NCBI GenBank assembly: GCA_019722365.1
Contig: JADFUC010002281.1
Span: 62,001-126,000, forward strand
DNA from: Lithospermum erythrorhizon
Taxonomy: Eukaryota > Streptophyta > Magnoliopsida > Boraginales > Boraginaceae
Reading direction: 5' to 3'
Length of the DNA: 64,000 nt
Part shown: in pieces, positions 51,347-62,689 of the stretch
How positions within the stretch are numbered: the first letter of the stretch is position 1
How the letters are laid out: each line of letters opens with the position of its first letter
The notes under the pieces: model-generated
Databases searched by the model: none
What the model saw: the letters and a program-made list of their open reading frames with translations, nothing else
What the model was told of the DNA's origin: nothing
Program-made: the position numbers and the translations under genes

Positions 51347-52413
51347 TGTAGATAAATACTATTAGATCATAAGTATTTTGTGAGACATAAAAGGTTATAA
51401 AAGGTTGTGAAATTAAAATTAAAAAAACACCGTCCATAAATTTTAAAGGCTTGAAATAATAAAGCCATGTAAAATTGGTCCCTATACTAACAAAATTATT
51501 ACAGGGGTTAAAGTAAAACTTTGCATTTCTATGGATTAATTATTTCGTATGTATTATGTGTGTCATTACATCACTACTAGTTGTCAAAGGAAATTACAGT
51601 AGGATTTATAGCCTTTCGAGTTAAAATACAAAATTATTTTATGCCCTCGTAAATATCAAAATTAGCTCACCTAATAACCTCCAATCATATCATATACACG
51701 TACGACCCCATCAAATTGTAATCGTCAATATAATTTGAAGAAAGAAAATACTCCGTAAATTGTAAGTGAACCACATATAGTAAGTTTCATTCAAAATGTA
51801 TGTTTAATTTCTAGGCTCTAGATAGCTCAGGTAGGTACGGTAGTCCCACTAACAAATGACAATAGGTATTCATAATTGAGTAAAAAGAGGAAAATAAAGA
51901 TCATAAGTATTAAAATAATGAAATAAGTGAAGAGACGGATTTTCAGGAAAATAAAGATCATAAGTATTAAAATAATGAAATAAGTAAGAAGGGAAAATAA
52001 GCAAAATAATGTAGAAGGAAAGTCAGAATATATGAAAAAATATATTGTTTCATTTATGTATGTAGGAGCTACGTAGGACGTATAAAGATTTGTAGAATCA
52101 GTGTATATCAATTTTTTATTAGAGAGTAAAATAATGAAATAAGTGAAGAGACGGATTTTCAGGATAAAAACTTCATTTTGCCCCATTCTTTCCAAACCTA
52201 CAAATGCTTGTCAGCAAAATTATTATAGACTACATGCATTCTAACCCCAAATTTTATAGGTTCATATTTAACTCAAACCTCTAAATTTCAGGCACAAATT
52301 TAGGATTTAATTTTGTGACATTTAATTAAACTCACATTATATTATTCAAAGATATAATATTCTGACGAAAACTTGCATTGTCCAAGGCAAGGAGTAGATC
52401 GTTCATTTATCCC
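51347..52413. other. Intergenic region upstream of the S1/SPH gene
   Basis: AT-rich. It contains the short tandem duplication listed at 51891 and a 122-codon minus-strand frame at 51827-52195 made of low-complexity Ile/Phe/Leu, not a gene. No clear TATA box was placed. Confidence 0.4.
51891..52163. repeat. 57-bp direct duplication with a third partial copy
   Basis: Bases 51891-51947 are repeated from 51948 to about 51985 without gap. The 3' part of the unit ('aaaataatgaaataagtga' to 'gattttcagga') appears again at 52131-52163. The copies are nearly identical, so the duplications are recent. Confidence 0.8.
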
Positions 52414-52899
52414 ATGCAAGTGAAGATGAAAAGCTTCAACATTGCATGCACAATCTTTCTTCTCCTTTCCATCTTTGTAAATCATTCAAACGCCATAATA
52501 TTTGAGTCTCTATTCCCTCCTAAAGTCAACATAACATTGACAAATGATGACTCTAAATCCGTGTACTATATGTGCAAAGCTACACAAAAAGATCTCAATA
52601 ATCAAAATAATGATAATAACCAAAAACTATATGAGCTAAAGCCAAAAGAGAAGTTCTTCTTCTCAATTCGACATGTAGGGTATCCAAGGCGTTGGTGCTA
52701 CATGTACATCAATCAAGAAACCAATGGCTTTTTTTGGGCATATTCTGTTAGAAAAGGATGCTCAAATTGCCTTTGGAGTGTGAGGAATGGTACTGTTAAT
52801 CTTTATAGGGATGAAACAAAACAATTTGAATCCCAACAACTTTATTCCCCAGTTCTCTTCAATCCTAATGAATTTATCCTGAAGAATACAACAACGTAA
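52414..52899 (+). CDS. Plant self-incompatibility S1 (SPH) family secreted protein
   Basis: Single exon, 161 residues from ATG 52414. A second ATG at 52426 gives 157 and a cleaner signal peptide start (MKSFNIACTIFLLLSIF). The open frame reaches further upstream only with a non-ATG codon. Residues 5-27 form a signal peptide ending near SNA. The mature part has the SPH pattern: KVNITL near the start, a CKA...L block (C54), W94-C95, F107-W108-Y110, and C116...C119-W121-V-R-N-G. Four cysteines (54, 95, 116, 119) could form the two disulfides usual in the family. N-glycosylation sequons are at N39, N125 and N158. Relatives are small secreted proteins; the poppy founder is the pistil S determinant, but most have unknown roles. 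No pollen or pistil role can be inferred here. Confidence 0.85.
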   Translation: MQVKMKSFNIACTIFLLLSIFVNHSNAIIFESLFPPKVNITLTNDDSKSVYYMCKATQKDLNNQNNDNNQKLYELKPKEKFFFSIRHVGYPRRWCYMYINQETNGFFWAYSVRKGCSNCLWSVRNGTVNLYRDETKQFESQQLYSPVLFNPNEFILKNTTT

Positions 52900-52979
52900 G
52901 GTTTTTTTTTAACGGGGACCCGTAGCCGGTACTTAACGATAACGCACTGGATATACAACTGCATAAGGTTCCGAATGAA

Positions 52980-53085
52980 TTAGGGTAAGAACGGTAGATA
53001 AAATTGTATATTTGATCCCAGTGAAAGATGATGTGTACACGAATTATGTCAAGTCAAGGACAGATTCCTATCTATAGTATGTGTC
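52980..53085 (+). mobile_element. Possible short gypsy integrase trace
   Basis: A frame at about 52990-53050 reads VDKIVYLIPVKDDVYTNY, similar in layout to the gypsy integrase stretch 'VDR..K.AHFIPV...Y'. It is short, isolated and has no second supporting block. Confidence 0.25.
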
Positions 53086-53289
53086 ATTTATGGATGATTA
53101 TGTGGTTTTCGCAAGACGAAAATCATTTGTTGTATATGTTTAATTTCTAGATTAGATTTCTTTTGTTTTGGGTAGAGGAGAAATTGGATATCAAAGAATT
53201 TTCTTGTGATAATGGATTGCAATAATATTGTACATTCCTTGAGAACTTTTGTGGCATCGATCTTGTAGTTATTGATAGACTAATGTAAA

Positions 53290-53314
53290 TTATATATATA
53301 TATATATATATATT
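53290..53314. repeat. (TA)n microsatellite
   Basis: About 12 TA units. Confidence 0.95.
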
Positions 53315-53885
53315 GAATTGAAATGATTGAATATGAAAATGTCGAATTATTAATATATTGCTTGAATATAAATTATAATATTGTGTATATTGATAGAGTG
53401 TATATTTATAGAATATTCAAGACATTAATTATAAACATAAAGATAAATCTAATATTTATGAAATTATCAAGTTAGAACTGGTAGGCTGCTCTAAGCTTAT
53501 TACTTTTATTAATTGTCTTGATGATATTTCCTGAATCTAGATATAATGTGTTTGTATTGAAATCAATTTATTATTTTATTCATCTTATCAACTAGTAATT
53601 AATTTTACTAATATTTGATGGTAAACGAAATTTTATTTATAATATGTTAAGATTCAATTCAGAGTTCGAACAAGCCATTGACTAAGTGAGCCAGCTAGGG
53701 GCTCGGCTTGAGCTCGGTAAATTAATGCCCTAATCGCTCAACTCGATTCGAATAGACACCAAGTCGAACTAAAATTTATCCTGCTCGACTCATGTAAAAC
53801 TCTAGTTCGTCTGAAGTCACTAAGACAATAATAAAGTTAGAACATGTAAGAAAATGGAGGCTTTGTTTGCAAATAAATAAGAATT
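53315..53885. other. Intergenic DNA with a hAT-like repeat trace
   Basis: Bases 53655-53810 carry 'gctcggcttgagctcgg' and 'caactcgattcgaa', words common in non-coding hAT-like plant repeats. Similar words occur near 10950 and 20410. No gene was recognised. Confidence 0.35.
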
Positions 53886-54290
53886 TTATACTCCCTTCGT
53901 TTTTTTATAGTTGTCGTTTTTAGGCAAAAAATTACTTTTATAGTTGTCGTTTTAGGCAAAAAATTACTTTTTATAGTTGTCGTTTAACGTAATAAATAAA
54001 ATTTACATTTTAATATAATTTTGAATACTTTTTTCTTGAAATAAGATATTATTTGATTGATTTATCGTCATTTGATATATTTTTGATTACTTTTTATTTT
54101 TCTTGTCATGTGCGAAGTGTTAAAGCGACAATTAAAAAAAATAGGTAAACATACTCCCTCCATCCCTAAATATAAGACCCATTTAATTTTTCACAAACTT
54201 TAAAAAAAATTAAATTACTCTCATATTTTTAATTTTTCCTCCAATATATTATTTCACAAATGGGTTTTAATTTATTAATTTTCTAAAATG
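53886..54290. mobile_element. Two adjacent MITE-like fragments
   Basis: The first (53886 to about 54148) opens 'actcccttcg' and contains three near copies of 'tatagttgtcgttttaggc'. Its right side 'aagcgacaattaaaa' is the inverted counterpart of 'ttatagttgtcgttttt'. The second starts 'actccctccatccctaaa' at 54151 and has 'gacccatttaattt' inverted near 54265 ('aaatgggttttaattt'). Both starts are Stowaway-like. Right ends are eroded. Confidence 0.5.
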
Positions 54291-55816
54291 GAAAATGGTG
54301 GTAAGGGATGGAGCTGAGCTGAGTAATAAAAAAGTCGAACCAAGAAAACAAAGGATCTTGCAAAAATGTCGAGCTCCAAATTGGAATTGGCAGCATCTGA
54401 GACCCCTTTGGCAGCTTCCTATTTTCACCACACTCCATACTACTGGTTACCATTTTCTTTTTATTCCCTTTGTCCCATTTTGTTTGTCATATTTTTATAT
54501 ATATATATATAGTGGCGGAAGGAGATTTTTGTATAAGGGACAGAATAATTTAATATCATATATAAAAGAAAAAATATAAAAATTTAGGGGGACGAATAAT
54601 ATAATTTTTTAAAGAATGAATATAGTTTTTAAAAAATTAGACTGTCCTTGTTCCTCCAGTGTATATAATACTAGTACAGTATCTCTTGGTTTTATAGAGA
54701 TGATCAACATGACAATCTTTGTGGGAAATAGGGACTTGGGGAGGGTTATTTATAGACAACCTATTTTAATGTGGAGTGTAATGTATGGGTTCTGGTTATT
54801 TAGTTTATTAGACTGCTCCTTAGATATTCTTGTTTAATGTGTGTGCATAACCATTATATGTATGCCAAATGAAGGTGGTGTGATCTTTTTGTGGAAAAAG
54901 ATTAAGGCTTTAATCAAGAAAGCTTAATGGGTAGAAGGAAATTCAACTAAGAGAAGAAGGGTGGGGGTGGTGGGGGGTATAGTATTGATCAAGGATGAAT
55001 TATGTGGAGTTGATTATGGATTGTCTAGTGATCAAGGAAGCTATGGTATCAACTAGGGTTGTAAGCGGACGGGGTGATCCGGTATTCGTTTGATACTCGA
55101 CCCAAAACCCGAGTTGTATGCTTGCACACTGATCGAAGGGCTGGATTAGAGAGGTAATAGTTGTTCGAACCAACTCGTTAACATCGCTAGTATCAACCAT
55201 CCTTGAGAATTTCACTGGCCATTTTGTGTTAATAGAAAATACTGGATTCATACTCTGACTTTAGAGAGCGAAGAAAATGCATTTCATTTGCTAGACCATC
55301 TAATGGCACTGGAATATTGATCTTCTGGTCGTTGGTTGATATCACTCTTATTTGGGACGTTTCTTGCTTTAGAATATACAGGACTAGCCATAGTGTGTTG
55401 CATGTGCCTGTTCATTGAGAGTTTGTGATGACTTGGTAAGATAGCAAATAAAGTGAGTGCAGTTGTCAATAGTTATTTATCAAGATATGGTTCACTAGAG
55501 TCTAGATAATAGGATATTGTGGTTGAGTGTTATCTTGGTTCCTCTAATCTCAACTGTGATACTTGGTATGGTATAGTATGTCCAGTTGGGATTATAAATA
55601 CAATGGACCGAGAAGGTCTGACTTTCGGGTTCTGCTGCGTATCCTTCGAATCGAACACTAGAATAAGACTTCCAAATCATTCCATCAAGAGATATCAAAC
55701 ACATTAGTAAATCATCAGGGTACCATCTGTTTTGGTAGCTTAGATGATCACATCTTATGGATCGGAATATTTCCTTATAGGCTTACGGCAATTGTCACCA
55801 TTAATCTTACGAGGGA
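54291..55816. other. Intergenic DNA, no gene seen
   Basis: Short frames on both strands (54295-54579, 55495-55704 and others) have no recognised motif. 'tagggttgtaagcgg' near 55056 may be the end of an old hAT-like element. The first exon of the NTAQ1-like copy, with a start codon, was sought here and not found. Confidence 0.4.
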
Positions 55817-58237
55817 GTGATAACACATTTCTCTTCCATTGTGCCATCTTACAGTGAAGAGAATGTATACTTCCTTCTCCGGAAATTGATTGATGACGGG
55901 CAGGCTAATTCAGATGGTTCCGATCTATTTGCCGTCTTCATTTCCAATGATAAGAAGCAGGTATGTACATTTGTATTGGTTATAATTTATACACATTTTT
56001 TTTTTCATTTCCTTGTCATATTTTGGTTCCAGCTGTATATACTATGCTGGTTCTGAAAAATCTTATTATGATTTGTGTCATAAAATAATACTTTGTTTTA
56101 CTATATAATCCTCTTGCTTTAGCTACTTACTCGAGAACTAGCTTTGTACCTCATCTTGGCTCTTTCACTACAACTTTTAAGCAAAATTCACTCATGAAAT
56201 AGTCTTAGAAAGCTCGAGTTATGTAGCAGTGCCTTCTTCCTCTGGCATGAGTTCTGTTATTCTGCATTTCTCATCTTGAGTTTTCTCAAATTCTCAATAA
56301 CCTTGATAATCTAATTAATTCGGTTTATGTATAAACTATATGGAATATGGTCGTCATCTTTGAGCACATACTTCCTTGTTTTCACCTCATCTTTCTACCA
56401 AAATCATAACTTCAGAAACGATCATATTTGTGTTTTAGGGATCTAAGGTATATCTTGATGGCTACTATCTTATCATATATCTTTTCAGGTTCCACTTTGG
56501 CATCAAAAAGCAAGCAGGAGAGCTGATGGGATCGTCCTCTGGGATTACCATGTTATCTGTGTTCAGGTGATAAACTAATAACTATTTTTTAATGGATAGA
56601 TTTTTATGCTCTTCTACATATTTGAAATATCTTAGTAACTATGCTACTATCCTCATTAGACCATCCATTACATAAATCTGCTGCAGAAAAGAAAGGATGG
56701 CAACTCCTCTCATCTGGTCTTTGATTTAGATTCTAGTCTTCCTTTCCCAAGTCCTTTGGCATACTATATATCTGAAACTGTCCGCGCATCTTTTCCTCTC
56801 TTCTCGGAGTTTGAGAGGTAATGTGAATTCTATGTTCTATTGATCTGGTATCGATAAGATTATGAAAGTAATTGGCTTGTCTTGACTCATCTTGACCATA
56901 GAAGAACATTTCATCTCCAATGCTTTTAGTATCTACGTGACAGAAAATGAAAAGGATGAACTATCATATCAAGATTTGTTGCTATCATAGAAGTTATAAG
57001 GCTTTGATGTTTACCCCTTATTTGCTTTTTTTCTTCTTCTTTCCCCCCTTCCTGTTTGGTGTATGACGAGGACAACTTCACAGCAACGATAATGATGATA
57101 ATAATAAATAAATGAACTTTTAGTTTGAAATGAGAGACACATGAAAAGAGTAGCTCTGGAAACTGGATGGCTGAACCACCCTCATACAATGTGATTACTG
57201 CTGAAGGTAAATGGGGGTGCTCTGACATATTGTTGGGTATGTCTTGCATACCTGCATCATCAGTATTCCCTAATCTTGTCTGATTGACTTTTTTATAGGT
57301 CACTAGATGATAGTAGTAACTTATTTAAAATCGACTTTTCCCTCATTAAATTAAGTATGTTTGTCTAGTTTTTTAATTAGATGAACATGTTTGAGCAGTC
57401 ACAATTAGATCTCTTTTTTTTAAGAGCCTTTGTTATTGGATATCGTAATCTTAATGCTAACACCCTTCCCAGCCATTGCCCGACATGGCAAGAAACAGTA
57501 CACACCCTCTGCTGTTATTGAATGGATCTTAAGCATTGAGTAAACAGAATGATCTGTGAATCTAATTTAGAGGATTAATGCATCATTGATAATTTGATTT
57601 AATCATTTTTATTGTGTGTTAACCATAGGCAGCTCCACAATTGGTACTTGGTAATTTCAGATTGTGGTAGGTAGAAGCTTTGTTTCCTTTGTTCTTCATT
57701 AATTATAAGAGAACCTTTTTGCTGAAATGGTTACCATTTCTTAACTGCCCTTTTAAATTTTGTTAATACAAGGAGCATTCGAAGGTTCAAAATACCTAAT
57801 GCACCCGTATAAATCTTTACTTTTTTCTCTCGTCACAAGGCACTAATCTCTTTGGGATTCACTTAACTAAATTTTCTTTTCTCGTTCTCTATTTTGCGTA
57901 GTTGTGCATTTAGTTTGTATAAATTCACAATCTTAATGTTCAATGAAGACCTTCACGGGATGCATTTGACGTTAGTTTGTTCAACATGAGTTCCATCATC
58001 CTGGGATTTCCCTGTTTTGCAATCTTTAAGAAAATTACTAACATGATCTCTACATCGACATTGTCACTTCTTACTTCTGCAGATGGAACTGCTCATAACC
58101 TGAATGACTATATGAGTATCTCATCCGCGACAGTGAAAAATCTAGAAGCGGATACTTTGGCTGCTGTTCACACCGAGAAATTAGGTGTAGTCGTGAGATC
58201 AGATCAATTAGAAGAATTCTTCTCTCAGGTTTCTTGA
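55817..58237 (+). pseudogene. Protein N-terminal glutamine amidohydrolase (NTAQ1-like) pseudogene
   Basis: Exons: about 55817-55960, 56489-56566, 56687-56817, a damaged piece about 56902-56955, about 57148-57206, and 58083-58237. They read, in family order, [81 protein letters not shown] and LEEFFSQ. Intact enzymes deamidate N-terminal Gln to Glu in the Arg/N-degron pathway, with a Cys-His-Asp triad. The Cys of the 'YCEENVY' block is Ser here (YSEENVY). The WDYH His and the FDLD Asp are kept. The exon that should carry 'FFR.VHAP...FASDRRHMK' is shrunk, with a frameshift and stop, and no ATG opens the first exon. It is a pseudogene or, at best, an inactive derivative. Remaining splice sites and phases are sound. 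Confidence 0.8.
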
Positions 58238-60337
58238 GGTGCATCATATGTTCATGTTATCCTCTTACCTTCGATCGAAATTTTGAAGTAAAAAAAATCC
58301 AAGTCTAGTTCATTGACAACATTTTATACAGCTCAAATTGAATTTTTACATTGTGGGAATCTGTTACCCTGAATTGAGCTTTGGAATAGGAAAAGTTTGA
58401 ACGTTTACAGATGATGGTTTATTATATTTTGTATGATATTTTTTATTACACTTCATTGAGATTGTGACTTGTACATTAGATGTTTTTTAAAAGTTCATTG
58501 GAAAATAAAAATAAAACACATGGTATGATATTAAGAGAGTGTAACAAAGACTGTTATACAAAGTGTAACAGATGATTCGGACTCTCCAATGACAAGTATT
58601 AACTCAGTATTTAATATGTTTAAGTATCGACTCAAATATTTGACAACATCAAGCCGAATCTGACTCGTTTCTTGGGTTAACCAAGCCTTAGTTACAAATT
58701 ACAACAATGCTGAAGTTTAAGAATATAATTAACAAGCTCATGTATTGATAAATAGTTTGATTATAGTTACAGTATAACTCGATAATGCATAATACGACAA
58801 AAATTGATTTGAGGATTTATATGCATGTATTATGAAAAAACAAGAATTAAGCATTTAGTAATACTCCGTACTTCGCATCTCTTCGTCAATTTCATATACG
58901 TACATGTCTTTGTAATCCTTTCTAACCTCTAAGTATATATATCAAGACTTATACTTTCTCTTTAATTGAAAATAATCGATCATGGTCGACATAAGACTTC
59001 GAATAAGATTTATAAAGATGAATGTTTTCCACTCTACTTGTTGATAACGACAGTCCATTTTATAATGTAAAAGTGATTCCAAAATAACAAAGAGATGCAG
59101 CGTCAATATCAAGAATAGGAATGAAAAAATCATTAGCCAAAATTAAAAAGTAATGATATATCGTCGATCTATAGTTTTTCTATATTAAATACTTGATTCT
59201 TTCATTTAAGACAATATTATCCCTCTTTATTTATGCCAATATTAGCAAATACTATAATTTTCTTTTTTATGATTTGAACATTCAATCCATAAATTTATTG
59301 TTTGGTTAATGACATATTCGATGATATATGTTTTAAACCGTTCACCATTCGATCACACATATTTCAAAAATGTACCCTTGATTTGTTCGTCAAAATAGAC
59401 ATTAAGTTTGACTTTTTGGATAAAATTTTCCAACACTCGTTTTTTAAATAATATTTAAATTTTAATAAAATTTTGAATAAATATTTAAATGAGATTAATT
59501 TAAATAAAATATTTAGATACGACAATAATTAAGTGGGCAAAAACAACCCTACTGCGGAGTAATATTTAGGCCAAACTCTGCAAAAATTCCAGCATTCTCT
59601 TAAGCTAACAACTTAATTAATTCTAAAGGAAGAAATTCAAATTGAAACATATTTAGTACCAATTCTTGAAGGTATATATATCTCTTATTATTATTATTTT
59701 GATAAATTATATCTCTTGTTCATGTAATTCAACCAATATAATTTCAAGAAAGTTGTCAACTTTTTTATTTACCATGAATTTGCATGTGAATATGTTTATG
59801 TGATCATCATCTTTTGCTTTGAAATATATATCATGTAGAGGGTATGTATTGAATTTTGATGGTTGTTTGTTAAATTCTTAACTCAAATATATTTATTTGT
59901 GTTACAATTTATTTGGTCATTTCTTGTGGGTGTGACCCAGACCAGATTTGTGAATTTCTACAGTGATCCAACATAAAAATTCCAGGGGTTTCCTGATTTA
60001 ATGTTTGCCAAACATACAAATATTGGTTTTTTTTTGTAATTCTAAATAGATTCCATAGTTTTTTCTTCATTTTGGAGAAATTTAATTTAGAGAACTATTT
60101 TTATTATATAGTTGAGATTTCAATATTTTCCAAACCCTTTCCCTACTCTACAATGAGATTCGAATCCTGATTTCAAGGATCAAGATGCTAGCTCAATTGC
60201 TAGACCATTCGATTATCTCATTTAGAGAACTATTAAGTGTGCAAAAGCCTTGAACGTTGGGACCCTTCAAATTTTGTGTTAAACTTTGCATGTTCAAAAT
60301 TTCAGGTTTCTTTGTGCACTGACAATCTGACATCTAG
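58238..60337. other. Intergenic DNA, no gene seen
   Basis: The 3' side of the NTAQ1-like copy runs to about 58550. Then follows AT-rich DNA with a possible hAT-like trace ('aagccgaatctgactcg' near 58650). No coding motif was recognised. Confidence 0.4.
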
Positions 60338-62280
60338 ATGGAAGTAACGGCAAGTCGAATTGCAAGCACTTTTATAACACCATTTGGTATGTTAATATAT
60401 ATATCAGACTTGGTTTGAATTAGATAATCCTTCAAATTTCAGTTTTTGATGCTCTAAAGTATTCTTAGTCATATTACCTTGTATACTACATTTTTGATAT
60501 CTAATAGGGAATATGAAACATTTCATCCTCAAATCATTAAGCACAATCTTTGTTGGTTTCACTTGGATGTAGAATTCTCGCATTTGTAGTAACACCTTAT
60601 GAGATATGGTTTGTTCAGATTAATTGAAGTGATTGACATCGATATGACCGGTATGGGTGGGTAAGAGTGCGATGTTGGTAGGCGGGTAAAATAGAGCTAT
60701 AATTACATATAACAGAATAACATATGGCACTGAATGAGTTGTGTCGGGTTGGTTGGGTGGGCAAATTTTAGTTGATGCTTCAAATGTTCAACTTATTTCT
60801 ATAATTCAACTGTCGGTCATACGGGGTTATTTAGGTGTAGCTGCATTTCGAAATTACTTTTGATGATCAGAATTTGAGATGGAGAATTTTCATTATGAGC
60901 ACTGGGTGATCATACTATTACTATATTAATATAAAGAGAACATAAACTATGCAAATAAAGATTACATTGAGTTTCTTCTAGCATAATGTCTTATATAGTT
61001 GGTTCATGCCACTGCAGTAATACCTAGGAGAAAATTTGAGCATCAAAGTCCGTCTCTCAAATCCTCTTCTGAAGGCTTGAATTTAAGAACACAATTTCGA
61101 CCGTTCAATACAAGAGGATTGCAGAATCATGCCATTTTTGCAAAGCGTTATTCCATAATTTGTTGCACTGCTCACGGTAATTCAATTATTTGGGTGCATT
61201 TGTTTTCTTATGTATGCACCTCCACGCCCTCGTATTTATACTATTGGAGCTTTAATTGACTTGTGTTCCTCAAAAAAGGATTTTCTTGAGAAATATTCAT
61301 ATTCTCTTTTTATATATGAAAAGCAATCCATAGGATGTTTACTTGTGGCACTTTATAGCCTTTTGGATGAAACAAGTTTCTTGTAAGCTATTACATTACT
61401 CGTTCTTATGAAATCATAGGTATGAAACATGCTAAAAATTATATGATAATACATTATTCAACATGCCAGGAGATTGTGCGTATCTAACTTGATTTGTATG
61501 CGGACAAAGCCAAGATTTTGATTCAGGAGGTGCAATTAAATCGAGATTGTAACATGAATTAACCCTCGATATTTGTTAGTTGCTTAGTAATTTCACTACT
61601 TTATTTTGTAAATGTAATAGGATCCCTGATATACTTAGTTATTGGTGTCATGGTTTTTTAGTTTTCGAGTGTTTTAATAGTACTCTTTTAGTTTGGCATC
61701 TCTTCATTAATAATAAAAATGTATAGAAATATTTGGCATCTCTCAAGTAATAATAAGAAATGTAGAAATATTGATTGATGTTAGTAACTTGTCTTGTAGA
61801 AGATCTGACATGTGCGGCGGAGCGGGAACAAAGCATTCTGAGGAATCGCCAACCATTACCATTGCTCCCATTTCAGGTAGTAATTCATTCTATGTATATG
61901 GATAGAGTGACCATTACTATTGATTTGGTTTGTGCATTTCCATATGACTTAATTCCCATTATATACAACTTGATTCTTGCATGAACTAGACAATCATGAA
62001 TCATATGAAGTTTACACAACTCCTTCGTTAGTCATTTATCCTGTGATAGTTTGGTAGTCTTCTATTTACTAAGCTGGAGACCATATTTTCTAGGCAAGCA
62101 AAAATCTCCGAACTTGATGATGGTGGGACGGATTTTACTCACGCAATGATGGTGGTGGTGGAGGTGGAGGAAGGTGGAAATAATTTCTCCGGAGGGTTTT
62201 TCTTTTTCGGATTTCTAGCTTTCCTTGGTTTCCTGAAAGATAGAGAAAACGAGGACGATTATAGAGACGACAGAAGATGA
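60338..62280 (+). pseudogene. Small, probably plastid-targeted Gly-rich membrane protein gene, last exon out of frame
   Basis: Exons 60338-60386, 61018-61176 and 61800-61876 join with matching phases (1, 1, 0) into 95 codons starting MEVTASRIASTFITPF. The N-terminus is rich in Ser, Thr and Arg with few acids, like a plastid transit peptide. Then come EDLTCAAEREQSILRN and PLPLLPF. The last exon, from about 62095, holds a Gly run (RNDGGGGGGGRW), a hydrophobic segment GGFFFFGFLAFLGFL (about 62195-62240) and a charged tail KDRENEDDYRDDRR before TGA 62280. With the natural acceptor, frame from exon 3 meets two stops (62119-62124), and the Gly run and hydrophobic segment are in different frames. 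Either two small indels killed it or exon limits differ. I recall similar plant proteins but cannot name the family. Confidence 0.55.
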
Positions 62281-62689
62281 TTAGAGTAATTCTTTGTGTG
62301 GTATATCATAAGAAACCAAAAGTAACTAAGCACTAGCGAGAAACTAACTATATGAATAGGAGTATACTTTTTTATTTGCTTGTACAACTTTGTGGAAGCA
62401 GAGAGAAGCTAAATCTATCGGTCTTGTACAATTATACGGAGTTTTTTTAACCATGTAATCCAATAAACTTGACTATCCAGCATCGGAATATCCAAACTTA
62501 GCGAGGTGGTTACATCTCAAGGCCTTCTTGGTGTCAAGGAAGATCTCCAAGCACCTCTGAGATCCTCACTTGAGGGAAAACATCTTCCTTAATACTATCG
62601 ACAGGCCTTATACTCCAGCAATAGGAGTACCATTTTTTTCCTCATTTTTTCAGCAACAAAACTATACACTAGCAGAAATTATACACCAA
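62281..62689. other. Gap between the plastid-protein gene and the mariner relic
   Basis: No motif. The terminal repeat of the mariner relic should lie here but was not identified with certainty; 'attatacggagtttt' near 62434 and 'ggagtacc' near 62625 are candidates. Confidence 0.35.

Noticed and set aside
51827..52195. 122-codon minus-strand open frame
   Set aside because: Low-complexity Ile/Phe/Leu from AT-rich repeated sequence, including the 57-bp duplication; no domain.
52378..52413. Upstream extension of the S1/SPH protein
   Set aside because: The longer frame begins with TTG; the first ATG is 52414 and the signal peptide starts after it.
56926..57303. 125-codon minus-strand open frame
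   Set aside because: It lies antisense to NTAQ1-like exons and introns and has no family features.
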